Source: Strix aluco (lineage: Eukaryota > Chordata > Aves > Strigiformes > Strigidae). Taken from it: DNA of 64,000 nt. The DNA lies in NCBI RefSeq assembly GCF_031877795.1, contig NC_133933.1, positions 68,588,003-68,652,002 on the forward strand, given 5' to 3'. The number at the start of each line of letters is the position of its first letter. The first letter of the stretch is position 1. Shown piece by piece: positions 22,501 through 36,300 of the stretch. The notes below the pieces were generated by a model. That model was not told the DNA's origin. It worked only from the letters and a program-made list of their open reading frames with translations, and made no database searches. A program made the translations under genes and the position numbers.

Positions 22501-25500
22501 GAGGAAGATGAAACAACTGGAGTTTTTAAGCCCTGTTAGTGAGGGGGAGCTAAGGATTTTAATAAAGCTGTAAATATTAAAAAAAAAGGTTAAGATGTTT
22601 TGAGTTTTTAAATCTTATGCGATAAGTCTTTGAGGGAGATGAAAACTGAGGTAGAAATCTGGCATCAGAATACTTGAATGGCTGGTATCCAAGTGACACT
22701 GATTTTCCAGATTTGTTTTTAGTTCCAGAAAGTCCAAGAAAACTCAAAAAAGCTAGGCGTACTTTTTAAATACCAGTCAAAATGATTATAGTAGGTTTCT
22801 TGGGCACTCCTTGACTAGCTGAGAAAGATTAAAGATTGTTTTTCCCTTGGTTTCAGGATTGTAGCATAGATCATGAATGAACTGAATTAAAACCAGCCTT
22901 CACTTACTTTTTTTTTCCTTCTCCTTTTTAGAGAAGACAAGGTCTGTATACCAAGTATCTAGCCAGGTGCATAGAAAAGCAATATATAGTTTCAGTATGA
23001 AAATGATCACCTCTCTGCCTCAGAACCCTGTAACATATGCATTATACTACACAATCTGGCGTACGTTCTGATTGCCACTTACAGAGACGTGAGAGTCATA
23101 CAAGCCAACTGTGTCCTTCAGTCCATTTTGGATTGGGTCCTTGGTTGCCTTTTCTGAATTGAGCACTGGCTCACTCAAAATCCTTGAACAAGTCACTTGG
23201 GGAAATCTTTTCTAAAAAGTCCCCCACATTTTGGGTTCTTCTTTTTTTAGGTAGCCTAATTTAGACACCTGCTGGTAAGTGTTTAAAGCCAGACAACCGT
23301 AAACAGAAGCATGCAAAGTCAGTGAATACTTCTGAGCCCTTTCAGCCTTACCTCTGTATGGCTGATTAATTTCTGGTGTGATTTTGGAGGCCCAGATGAG
23401 TTACATCAGTGCTAAATTGTGAAATTTAAGTTTGTATGTATAAAATTTGTTGAGTGGTTTGGTTTTTTTTTTCAGAAAAGCTGATCAAGATCTTCAAACT
23501 GTAAGGAGTAAAGGTAAGTCCTTAATCTACTTGTCTGTCTATGGAATACAACCTGCTTTGATGAGGTTTTGTATCTCTTGGCCAAAGATGAAAAAGATGT
23601 GTGTTTGTTAGCTTCCATAACTTTAGGCACTTAAGTTTAAGACTGACCTGAACCGCTCACTCCAGACTGTTATTAGCGACAAGAAGTCCTGAACTGCAAC
23701 TTAGTTCAAAAATACTAAGAAAGATAGGATGAGGAGAAAGCCCATTTGGTGGTCATCTTTTTACTGCTAAGCTTATCTCTGTCACAGGGAATTAAAAGCA
23801 AAATCAAGAAACAAAACATTGAAAACAGATAAATCCACAAGAAAAAAAGAGTCTGACTCATGAAAAGGATGCCTTTAGTTTCCCTGTTGGTAAAAATGAA
23901 TCATGTCTGTGTGTGAGAGCTAGGTGAAAAAAAGATCAACTGTAAATATTTCTTTCTTTTTCCTCCCTTTTATCCTGTTCTTGCACCTACAGGCTGTGGT
24001 TGCTATGAAAAATAATTGACATTTTCTGAAGCAATATCCACAGAGCCCCCACAACACTCAGCCAGCTAACCTGGAAGATAATCTAGGTTCCTTTATTTTG
24101 TTCAGTTGTCCAGGCTTTGGGTGAAATAGCATGACACTAATTTTTAAGATTCAGCTGATCTGCCCTTTTACTTAAAGCCAGTATCTTGCTGTTTGGGAAA
24201 CTCTTGTACTCAGCTAAGATGCAGGGATGGTGTTTTGCCTGAGCAGGCTTTTGAGTCTTTGATACAGAATCTTTGTGCTTGCCATTTTAGTTCACTGTGT
24301 TGGATCAAACCTTCTTGTGCCTTGATGCCTGTGAATAAGCCTAGTCTTTTCTTTGTGCAGTCTGTGATAGTCAAATAAAGAGATGGAGAACTAAAGGTGA
24401 TTTGACTCAAGTTAACAAAATGTATAGGTATGATTCAGTGACTAAAGGAAATCCTCCCCCTAAAGGAAATCCTCCCCCTAAGCTTGACTTCAGTGGTTGT
24501 TGGCCTATGATATAAAGGCCTAAGTATGTGATATATACCAATGTTTGGCAAAAACAAAAGCAAACCCAACTCTATTGATTAATTATTGATTAATAATTTT
24601 TTTTCAATAAAAGATGACATATAAACCAGAAACATATATATATATTTTTCTTTTTTAAGAGACTTCTATAAAACTCAGAAATTCACATAATACAGACTGG
24701 TTTGAACAGTTGGGGCCAGATCCACGACCCAAATAAATAAATAAGATAAATAAATAAGGCAAACTTACTTTTTCCAAGTGGAACTATAGCCAATTTTCCC
24801 TTACTGAGCATCTGGACTACTGTTTTTAAATTACCTGAGTAGAAATTAATGATGGAAGTGTGGAGCCATCCCCAAAGACTATCACCACTAAAGTAAAAAC
24901 AAGTGTAATTGTCAGATTGTCCTACCTGTTCTTGAAATACTTCAGTCACTCCACTAGGAAAGTAAGTAAAGTCTTCCAGAGTCTGTCCAAAAGACTTTAT
25001 TTAATCTTTATAATTAATACCATTATCACTTGTATTAACTGAAGTGATCTTTGAGTCAGATCCATAGATCCATTTATCAACTTCACAATACCACATGCCT
25101 CTTCAAAACTCCTCAGCACAAGCAACATCCTTCAACATCTTATTTGACAGGAGAACCAGGATGGCTCCCAGGGTTTGCAAGAGGATTGAGAAGCAGAGTA
25201 CATCTAGTATGCAATATGGATGTGACCAGGATACTTTTGGGGGCCCATAGTATCAGCACAGATAGGGAGGGAACCATCAGAAATCTCTCCATTACAGAAT
25301 AAACCAATATTTGCTTTTTTCCCTAGGCATGTGATATTGTTGTCTCTCATCCAGTTTCTGAGGCACTCCAGTTGCTGGTCTGCCACACTGCCCAGACTGT
25401 TCCTCCTTTTGTGTTTGAGGTGTTCTGCTCCTGTACAGCATTATGTGGGTTCTTCTTCGATTTTCAGTGCACTAAATTTAGACCATTCTTCCCATTTAAA

Positions 25501-28500
25501 AAGATTGGTGCAAACTGTGATCCTTTTCACCAAATTATTTGTGGCTGACCACGAGTTTTTAAAGTATGATTTCTATTGTACTGTGCAAGTCATTACAGAA
25601 ACATTAAATATAACTGGATTCAGAAGACCCATGGCAGAATCGCATCCACTTGAGATACTTTCATTGTTTGTTGGGGAATCGTTGATACGTAGATTTGAAA
25701 CCAATTTTTTCAGCCAACCTTATCTACCTGATGGTGACTATATCAAGATTCTGCTTCCCTCTTAGAACACCATGTGGACAAAGCTTTACTGGAGTTGAAA
25801 TATAGCCTATCTTCTGCTTCTTCCTTCTGTGCTACGTCTATTACCTATCAAATAAATTAGTTTGGTTTGAAGTGAGCTATTGTCGGCACACCCTTGTTGC
25901 CTGTTTTTATCCTTTTATTATCTTTAAGGCACTTGACATGGATTGTTCAGTAGTTCGTTCCAGGATTTTTATAGGCTGATTAGTTCATGATGCTTGGCAT
26001 CTTCACATCTTCCTTTCTCCCTCTTTAAAAGGCTTCTCCCCTTTCTTGTTTTCTGGAGCCTCCTTTGTCCTCCCCAGGTTCCTACAGGCAATCCTAATAT
26101 TTGGGAAAGTATCCTGGTTAGTTCCAAAATCAGCTAGTTTGGCTGCTTCCAAGTTTTGCTAGTTTTGCCTAGAATAAATTTCATCTAGTTCTGCTGGCTA
26201 GAACATAACTCATTTATCTAAATATATTCTTTAATCTGCTTTTTCTGTGCTCTGTCTCATACTTTTCTGTCCTTGTTAAAATATATTTTCTTCTAAGTGG
26301 CTGATTGAAATGTTTTTTTTGTGTTTTTGTGTATGTAAAGCCATGCTTACTTTCTTCCTACACTATGCAATGGATCTATACATTGTTTTCCTCTTCTTTC
26401 TGATACATTCATAGCTACTTTTTTCTTGCCTTTCATGCCCCATGATAATTTAAATCTGTTTTCTATCTGAGGTTTTCTGATTTGTCCCCACTTGATCATG
26501 CTTGGAAATAATGCTTATAAAATAATATGCCTTTCAAGAGTGTTTGCTGTAGCAGTGGAAATCCTAACCTAAAGGCCAGGAAATACAAGTTTAAGTACTA
26601 CTTAACTTGGAAAATAAATTTTCAAAAGCAATGAGAATTAAAGTGAATGGGAAACAGGCTCCAATCATTATTCAAAAAGGAAGTGACCTTTTCATTTCAC
26701 TTAAAGCTGAAAATCAGTAGCTGTATATTATATGGCATTATGAACTAACTCAAAGATATTGAATAAAACACTTCTATCTTTAGCCTTTGTCTTTTAATAT
26801 AAGGAAATTATAGAAAAAATAGTGACTGATGTTATTAGGAAAATAGTGTTAAGATTACAATATTAAAAATACATTTCTTTTCTATAGAGGATTATATTGT
26901 AGGTTTGACATAGGAATACCATAGCTATATCATAAAATGGGTTATGCTGATCACGTAACTGACCTAAAATGTTTGAAAAGTATCATATATACTTCATAAA
27001 CAGCTTCTGTGAATACTTATTGTCCCTTGTATATTCATGCACCTTTCTCTTTTCTAAAGAGGCTGTGTTTTCTTTTAAAAGCTGCTGTGATATGCCTTTG
27101 AGCATGTTTCATTTGCTGTTTTGACTGGCTTGACTTCTCACTTCAACAATGCAGCTGAATTACAAGTCTTGCATTAGTTTTAATTCATCCTTTTGATAAC
27201 ACTAATAATAAAGAAGTCAGTCTTATCGGGGTGAGGATCAAGGAGGATTAAGAAGCTGAAGCATGTGGGATAGAATAGAGCATGAATCAGGTCTGCCAGA
27301 TGAAAAATGAAAAGATGAAGAGAGAGGAGTAGGGGGTGGCTCATGAAATAGAGAAGGAGGGTGAAAATGGGGAACAGACTGTTACTGTGAAACTTCAGGC
27401 TTTGTGGGAATCCACAAGCTATCAGACTTGCCTTCAGACATCCCAGCCTTTTCTTAGAGGCACTATGAATGTAGGCACTGCAGTTCTGGAGCTGATTACA
27501 ACAGAGAAAGGTGGCTAATGTCATTACTGTACTGCATGAAATTGGGAGCAGGTCACATGTGGCTGCTATGGTGAGATCAAGTGATATGAGTCTGTGCTGG
27601 GGTTTTAATTGTTAAGTGCTCCAGGATGTCTAGAGTAAAAAGGAGAGGAGGTTCAGACACGAGCTGCCTCATGACCTAGCTCCAAGCCCCTTCCCACCCG
27701 TTCCATGGGGCAGTGGTGGGACAGCTGAAGAAAAAGATGCTTCACTTTGCACCTGTCACATCGTCCCCTAGCATCCTTCTGCCTGTTCTCTGGAGATACC
27801 TACTGAGCTTCTTGCCCTTGGCCACATGCAAATTATTTTAAGTGGCCTGAAGGAGCAGGAGAATTGGCTGCAATAGATGGGTATCATACAGGCCAGGTCA
27901 AAGACTAGCTATGAATTTCTGGATGCTGGCCACCTTAACTTGAAATAGAGACTAGCACTGAAGGGCAGTTAATGCTTAGTCCCCAGTGAATGTCAATGAG
28001 GGCTAAACATCTGACTCTCATCTGCACCTCCCTTCTGAATCACAGGGTTAACAGAAAATTAAATTAGGGAAGAGGTAGACTAAAGAGTGTTGCAGGGGTG
28101 AGTAGGAATGAAAAGGGGGAGGACAGGAACAGCAAAACGTACTCACATCTTGGGCTTAAAGGAGTATTACATTGACAGGGATTGGCAATCAGTGATGGGC
28201 AGTATGGGAGGCAGGAAAACACTTCTGCATGCACCTGTGGATAGAAGTAATTTTTTTGAACAAAGGAGTATTTAATGTAATTGAAGGTTTAACGTGTTAA
28301 AATCAATCATTGTTTCATTAGAGCGTTTGCTGTGTGGCTGGCCAATTCGTAGATATATATATAGATATCCTCTGGAGTCCAAGAAGCTTTTCTCTGACTT
28401 CTAGTGTTATGTTTAAAATAGCACGATGGCTATTACTATAACACAGCTTTATCATGTGGACTATTTAGGTCTGCCAAAATAAATGGGGATGTAATGGAAA

Positions 28501-29542
28501 GAGAGTGACGGTGGCTGACTGAGTAATGTTCAAACTGTCAAATTCCTTATGAACAAATTAGCTGATCCTAATCTACTTGACATTGGGAAACTATCCAGGT
28601 TTTTTTTTTATATAAGATGACTTTTTATTGGAACTGAAGCAACTGCTTTCTTGGCTCTGATTACATCCTTCCTCACGACAGAGTGCTTGGTATGGCTAGC
28701 AAGAGAGAAGTCTTATTCCTTGTCTTATGCATCCTGCCTTTGCATCAATACAAAGGGAATGGCATAAGGAAAAACTCTTCTCTGAAGGCAGCCTGGAGAA
28801 GAAAGCCTACAGTAGGCTAATGTGGATGTGAGAATGCTAAAGCATTGCTAGAAGGCTAAGCTCGAGTTGGGCCATGCCACAATATAACACCAAGCAGGAT
28901 TTTGTTGTGATGTTTCTGAAATGGGGCCTTTCCTTTCCAATCTACTTTGAATATTTATGTGCTCATATTTGTCCTCCTTGAACCTGTTGGAATCAAACCC
29001 CTGACAACAAATGCACAGAAAATAACTTCTGATGTAAAAGACTTCTGTTGTTGAGTTATGTGTGTGAGCTGTGCCAGTTTTCAGTCATCATGGGAAATCT
29101 CTTGGTGTGCATATGATGTGCTTAAATGTGGTGCTTGGGAGAGCTCTTCAGAAGTCTGTTCTTCAAGTTTTGTTCCAGTTCCAGCAGGCTGGTCCACCAG
29201 CTCAGCTTTCTGGTTGAAGAATGAACAATTTGTTACTTCAAATGCCTTTGGGTTATAGATTAAAAATGAGGTTTGGCTAAGTATCAGTGGATGGTTGCTG
29301 GATGCTGGGGAACTAAAAGGCCACAAACAGAGGGAAGAGAAGGAATCTCACGTCTGCTGTTCAGAAACAAAGACAGAGAAAAAAGAAAACCCCTGAAAGG
29401 GGAAAATTAAGAGTTACAGCAACCACATATTAGAGCTAATTGCCCGGACACTTTACGAAATTTGATTTCAGCGTGGGGGGAACTTAATTTGCTCTTGGCA
29501 ACAGGGTAGAATGCTTAATTCAACTTAACAAAAATACGTTTT
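13561..29542. other. Intergenic, no gene seen
   Basis: Sixteen kilobases of mostly AT-rich DNA. The longest open frame (25331-25765, 144 codons, plus strand) has no recognisable domain, a low-complexity start and no coding-like neighbours, so I do not call it. Present are a T18 run near 13886-13903, an AT-rich block at about 19060-20700, (TAAA)n at about 24731-24757 and an 18-bp tandem duplication at 24443. Moderately GC-rich patches occur at about 21150-21880. Confidence 0.65.
24443..24478. repeat. Perfect 18-bp tandem duplication
   Basis: TAAAGGAAATCCTCCCCC occurs twice back to back without mismatch, which implies a recent or constrained duplication. Confidence 0.95.
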
Positions 29543-29836
29543 TTGAAAGAGGAAACAAGACTGACAGAATTTTGGCATGTCCACAAAAGGCAAGAATACA
29601 AAAAGAAAGGGATTAGTGAAAATGAAGATCAAGAAAGGATCAAAAATATATTGGCTAGAGTCCAGGAAACATTTGTTACATTTTATAAGCAACGCTATTC
29701 TTCCCAAGTGTGTAGAACAGAGGAACTAGCTGATCTTTACCTAAAGCAATATTGGCCACCCTGTGTGCTAATGAACAGATGTCCCCATAGGAATCAGAAA
29801 AGCGTTGATCTCCATACTGTAACTGAAATGGCATAA
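29543..29836 (+). pseudogene. Possible LINE ORF2 fragment (weak)
   Basis: A 97-codon frame contains a stretch reading QETFVTFYKQRYSSQ followed by an acidic TEELADLYL segment. This resembles the linker between endonuclease and reverse transcriptase in L1-like LINE ORF2 proteins, where an F..FY..LYSS pattern is common. In another frame just downstream, a short LPGLHAL-type segment could continue the similarity after a frameshift. No catalytic motifs are present, so this could be chance. Confidence 0.3.
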
Positions 29837-30254
29837 ACTGCCAGGTCTACATGCATTAAAAACAAATGGAAAATTCAGTAAGGACTTGCACAATTATATT
29901 GATTTATAAATAAACAATAACGCCTAATACATTAAATATGTCATAATAAATTGGTTTTACATTTAATAAAAGCTTTTCTTGTCTTCTGCTTCTATTTCTT
30001 ACAATGTAGGGACTTGAGCCACTCCATAAAATGACCAGATGGCAGGCTTAAGAGAAGGAGAATATTTTTTCTATGTGATGTCCAAGCGTATTGTGGCAAA
30101 ACCAGTGCCATAGGATAGCAAGAAGGCCAAAGTATAGATTAATTAAAAGAGATGAGCCAAATCAGCATAGGATGGGTCCATCAGGAGGTTTCAGATTGAG
30201 AGACCTGTGAACTGCTGATTATTGACTGCTGATACGTACCACCATCACTCAGTA

Positions 30255-30368
30255 CTTGGCCTTGTTCCTTATATCCTCCCCTTAGCAATTTTGCTAGTGG
30301 CCCATTGCAGATGTTGAATACTGAGCTAGATCAGTTCTGGGTCTGACCCAGTATGAACATTTTTACAG
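30255..30368 (-). repeat. Old sauropsid interspersed repeat, copy 1
   Basis: On the minus strand the sequence runs from a CATACTGGGTCAGACC segment through a CTAGCTCAGTATTC segment to a GATATAAGGAACA end. The same block, diverged, occurs in the opposite orientation at 55929-56034 in HBS1L intron 3, and the pattern is a familiar high-copy repeat in reptile and bird genomes. I cannot name the family with certainty. Confidence 0.6.
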
Positions 30369-33300
30369 TCTACTCTTGCATTCCTATAATCTGATCGTAT
30401 TTCTGCCATATTTTTCTAATAAATAACTTAGGAAAAATTTACTCTTAGCTGTGATTTCCAGCTGAGACTCGGTAACTAAATAAATAAGCATTCCTTTACG
30501 AAGTCAAACAGATTAGCTCAAACCAGGCTCAGAGTGGTTTAGTTAGTAAATAGCCTCTTTGGTATTGTACTGAAATGGACTATGAGTGTTCACACGGTCA
30601 TCAATGATACAAGCAACAAATAAATCAAGACCAGCTTTTTTTTCCCCCATATGGTTGCAGTCACTGATGTATGCCTTGGAGTAGAATAAAAATTCAGAGC
30701 AGAAATACTGGAAGAATTATCTGACTATTGGTGTTCCCCATCCAAAATTTTCATATTACCTATGTGTAATAAGATGCAGAATGAACAGACTGAAAAAATT
30801 CTTCCTGTGGTCTGAACTAGGAAGTGTATCATTTATATTATTCAAATAATTTCTCTGCAAAGAGATGAAACTTGAATGACTTTCCAAAACTATTCAAAGC
30901 TATTCTAAAACTGTATAATGTCAATTTTCAAAAATGTTGCCTGCAAAATTTGTCTGGATACCTTGAAATTGCTGGGACATTTTTTTACTATGCCTAAATT
31001 CAGATCAAGTGAGGAAAGAAAAGGTTTAGGACAGAAGACTGTGGGGGCTGTCAAGAGGACTAGTAATTACAGAGATTAATTTTTCACTGCTAAATTCTGT
31101 CCACATGGGCACTGCTGACTGTGTCAAATTACTTTGATTTAGCTAGACTCAAACAACCTACAACTGTCCCTTTCTGGTATGGAAAAACATCTTTTTTACA
31201 GTTTATGTTATGTCATTTGGAAAGGGATTCATGCTTGACTGGGAGGAACGTTCTCATACCTGACAGAACTTCCACTGAGCTATTTTTATCTGAACAATGA
31301 TACTGGTGTAAGCAAGTGACTAAACATTCCTGCATAAGTAAGGCACGAGTCACTACTCAGAGGCCATATTAGTAACCAAGAGATGTAATCTGGTGTCATT
31401 CCAGTGGTCTACTAGTATGAGATCTGTTCCTTTGGTCCAGTTCCTGGGAGATCACCACCACCACCGGAATTACAAGTAATTTACAGTCTGAGATGGATCA
31501 GTCAAGATCTTGATGTTCTGCACTAGAAATGGCCTTACAAGATACGAGGAGCAAGAAATATAAGCAATCTTAATCTACTACAGCCCACTACTATGGCTGT
31601 TTAGAGGCTTAAAAAGAAGAAAACTAAATTGAAGGCTTTTGATATGAAAAGCTGCCCAAGTCATTTGTTTGAAAAAAAAAAAAGTTTTTGGAAACAACCA
31701 GAGATTGTTATCAGAGTTTTAAAAAATGGCAGTGAATCATCAGAAGTCACTTGCAGTGACTCATACTGTGGTCAGAGTTTTCATATGTCAAGCAGGTACT
31801 TTTCTCTGAGAATACCTTTGGGTGTTTCTTTTTTTATTTTCAGTTATTTAGGATATTACTTTGTATTTAGTCTCCTACAGCAGTCCATACTATGAGCACA
31901 TATGGTTCAGTCTGTCAGACAACTAATCAGGCAACACTATGTTCTGTACCCCTTTCAGTTCAGCTATTACAAGTTTTGAATAGTCACAACAAAAAGAGCT
32001 GAACTCACTTTTGGATTACAGTGTTCTGAGAGAGAAATCTGTGTGTAGGGATCCAAGAAGCACTCTCTTGCTGCTTGCTATAGGATGGGTTGTTAGGGGC
32101 TTCTTCCCTTCCCAGGCCCTGAGTGAAGCTTCTCTGCCTCATGCAACCTGGACCTAATCCAATGCTCTCTGAAGCCCACTCACATTTGACTTCACTGAGC
32201 TTTGGATCTGGATTCCCATGTAGAGTGTAGCAGCAATATTATTTGTTGACATTTCCACCTATAACATTGCTGGAGCAATGCTAAAACTCTTATAAGCAGA
32301 AGGATGCAGTTGTGCTCCAGACTTCCTTCTTAGCTCTGGCATTATTAACCACCTGTGCAATAGCAGTTCTTAGAGGTTCAACAGCAGCTAGGTGGGTAGG
32401 ATTTCATTTTACTGTAATGCATGATTTAGTGTGGTACCATGCCACTTCCTTCAGGATATAAGCCTAAAACCACTCCACCCGATTTTCAATAACACCTGTT
32501 AATTATTCAGTAGAATATTTTATTTTGACTGTACTCAGTCTCTGGGGAAGAGTCTTGCTGCTGATTTTAAAGATGATTTTTCATTTGGTTTGTTTTTTAA
32601 TCTTCTTTTCTGTATTGTACATGACATGCTTATCTTTGGAATTTTTCATTATTTTAACTATTGGTGCAGAATTGTACTTAATAGATGTGATCTATCAATG
32701 TTATTCCTTATACCTGCAGTCACATCTGGAAGATGTGAACATATATAATAAAAGGGCCAGAGAATTTCTCTGAACATTTCTTTAGAAATTAAAATATATT
32801 TATTTTTTAAAGTTGCTCTAGATATTTTTAAATAAATTAATTATTGGTTAATTTTAAGGTAATGACTTCAGTTTAGAGTAATTCATTGCTGGTTTGTTGA
32901 TCTGGGAGAAATATTCATCAGTACAATACAGTGTTTTAGATAGAGGACCTGATCCTTTATGCAGGTTCAATTTAAAAACAATAAGATTAAAGCTGTAATG
33001 CAGTTTTGCCAGTAGTTGCCCCCACGCTTCTCCCTCCTGGCATTCTTGGAGTGAAATCCAAGGGTTTGCTGTAGGTGGAATAAGCACATCTTGGGGAACA
33101 GCTCCTGAGGCACCACAGCATCTCTGCTGGGTAGAACGGCCAGGAGCATGGGCTAACCTGCAGCAGTGACCAAGGTGACTGCCCACTGCCCTTGTTAATG
33201 TCAGTCTTGTTTACAGACAGTGTTGGCCTTTTGTCCGTCTCACCAAGGCTTGCACAGAGTGGCATGTGGCTCAGCTTGAGGAAGCAGTCATTTTGATTCT

Positions 33301-36300
33301 CCTCTTCTGACATGTTAGAATAAAGCTGTGGAGACACGTATGAAACAGTGTGGTCTACGGATGTGTTATCTCTTTTCTGTTGTTAGACAGACTTTTGATC
33401 CCCTGCTGACTCATTAAAAAATGAGTTGGCAGAGAAGCCACGATGGACCATGTGCCCCACTGGAGATAGCAATGAAAAAACAATGTCTTGAACTGAAAGT
33501 TTGTTTCAGCCTTTGTTTCAGAAGATACCTTTCATTATCAGTCTTTGCTTTGAAAAATATATTCTTACAATTAATTATGTTCAATTTTGGTCTTTTGACC
33601 TGAATTTTGAAAGTCTTACTTTGGTAAATACATATGCACTATATTAAAATACTTCCAGGACAGTTATTATTTTTTAATAGGACTTGAGATTTTTGTCAAT
33701 AGTCTGGAGCAAATTGATAATGCTAATCAAACTAAAATGATAATCAAATTTTCTGGGTGCCTATATTACAAGTCCTGTAATTGTACATTGCATTTGTATA
33801 TGCAAGTAAGCATTTGAATGTTTAGAGTTGATGCATAAACATATCAACATATTCCTTAGGTATTTTGTACACATATTTAATTGCATTTAAGGATGCATTG
33901 GGGGTACTTCTTCATGCATATGCTTACTGAATAGCCTACTGCATGCTAAATATTTCTGATTGCAGAGAGGTTTTGTATGTGTAATTAATAGATGGTTCCA
34001 TAACCAAAGGAATTGTTGTCTTCCTACAGATTTTAATCCTTTGTCCCTTAACCATTTCCACCACAACTCCCTCTGCTCAACAATAATTCCTTCAACATGT
34101 CCAGTGCGAAGCAGATGTTGATATTGTGACTAACCCGGAGATATTAATGTGCTTGGTGGCCGGCCACTATATGCAGGTTCATTGGCCAATGAGGCAAATA
34201 TTTTTTGTATCTGCTGACTTCTCCTTCCTTTCACTCTACTGCAGCATTAATGTGGGATGGTATTCTGCCTAGGAGTTGAATTCCAAGAAACACTTAGGAT
34301 CATAATTATCACTGAGATACTTGACACACTTTGAAATTTCTAGAAACTGGCCAGTGAAATCAGAAGGTATGGGGTGTGAGACATACAAAGGAAGAGATAG
34401 ACAGACTTCTGGACAGATAGCACAATCAAATCCTCATTTCCTTAGGAAATCAAGCTAAAAAACAAAGAGAAAATTTGTGACATTTGACACAGTATCTACC
34501 CTAACTTTTCAACAGCTCTAGGACTGAGTTTGCCCCAGACCCTATGGTTGCCCTGGAACCCATGTCCCGAAACTAAGTTTTCACTGAAAAAGCAACAACT
34601 AACAACAAAGCGTTCCATGGCTTTACTGTTGCAAGCAAAATCTTCCAAATAAAGAGCAGTAAATAAGTTTTTTTCTACTTAGCCCAAGAGAAAGTCTGAT
34701 GTAATAGAGTAGGGTAATCTTATAACCACATGAAGATATGGGCTATAAATACATTGTTCTCGCATAGTGTTTCCTCTGGTCTAGCCAGAATGACCTGTAA
34801 TTCTCTTGGCTTTGGTTCTTTTTACCTTGAAAATAATTTTCAAAACTTCTTGTGTTTTTGTATCGCCTTGATCTAACTTTAGTCTCTTTTTCTTTCTTTT
34901 TTTTTTCTTGCTTCTAATATTCAAGGTCTCTTAGCACCTGTTGACTGTCTCATTTCCCACACTTTGTGTCATCATGTGATAACACCAGCTGAAGGGCTCT
35001 TCTAAAACAACAACCACAAAGGCAGACTGTGGTTTTGAGAAAGGCATATCTTGCAGAGGGTGACATCCAACACAATCGTGATGCCACCTGCGTCTGTGTT
35101 TGAAGTAGTCTCAAAAGTAACGTGAATCACATCTGATTTTGCATGAGTGTCAGAGGTCCAGTGTAGAACATTGAAAAGAAAATTAGCTGTCTTTAAAGAA
35201 GTTAGTCACTAGCCAGAAAAAAGGAACACATTTTAAGCACTGAAGTCAATTACCTCCATTAAGGTAATCTGAGGCCCTAGTGATATCCTCACATGTCATG
35301 ACCCCTCCTCCTTAGCTCTCTCCCAAAAAAATACAGCACCAAACTGTACCACATTCCCATCCTACCTTGGGATCCCAGTAGCAGCTGTATTGACAAAAGG
35401 TCTTTTTGCTTTGAGCTGCTCCTTATTCAAGTACTGTGAGCATCTTCTTTCCTAAAACTTCGTTCCCTGTCTTCAGCCATCTTGAGTGAAGAAGGAAGTG
35501 AGATCTCCTGCCTACCTGAGAAGAAAACTCACCACCACCATGACAGAATTATGATTGGGCAACAAAAGTCAAGGACTCCCTCTTTCCTCCCCAGAGCTAG
35601 ATAAAACTAGGATGGTATCTGTAAGTATCTCTCAATGTCCAAGTACCTCAGCCTGCAGGGCTGGGTCTTCTCTCACATCATTACTTTTTACTAGAGGGTA
35701 TGATGCTTTTTGAAAGAAAGGTACTGTCAAAAAGACCCACAAACCATGAAAAATAATGACAAAACCCAAAAGATGCTTGGATGACTAAATACAATTTTCA
35801 AATATTTTCTATTATTCCCTCCACATGAATGGGAATAATGGATGTTCCCATCTGCCCACCTGAATGAATGGAGAAAATTCAATGCCATAAAAATTAACAC
35901 TATACTCGAATTCATACTGAAAGGTTGTCTACATAGTAAATCTTATTTCCCCCTTCACAGTCCAAAAATAAGGTTGATTTTAAGACAGCTTCAGAAGACA
36001 ACTGTATAGAGTTGTGATCTGTTTGTCTCCTTCAGAATCATTCATCTTCCCATAAATGCTCAGGATTCTCAATCTTCAAAGTGGTACATTGTCATGTTAT
36101 TACATTTACCACTATCTCACAATCGTATGCATCAAAGCTGTGACTGTTTCCTCACACATTGTTTTCATTTGGAGTAAACCCAACCTACCGTCAATCAGGA
36201 TGGACAACACCTGTCCATTTCCTCATCACATACAGTCAGCTCAGCTGGCTGCCAGCCTGCTTTTAAGGATAGCTACCACATCACATATTTACCTGGGGAA

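Noticed and set aside
25331..25765. 144-codon plus-strand frame
   Set aside because: No domain, no start context of note, no splice or promoter support, and no similarity I can recognise. Treated as chance.
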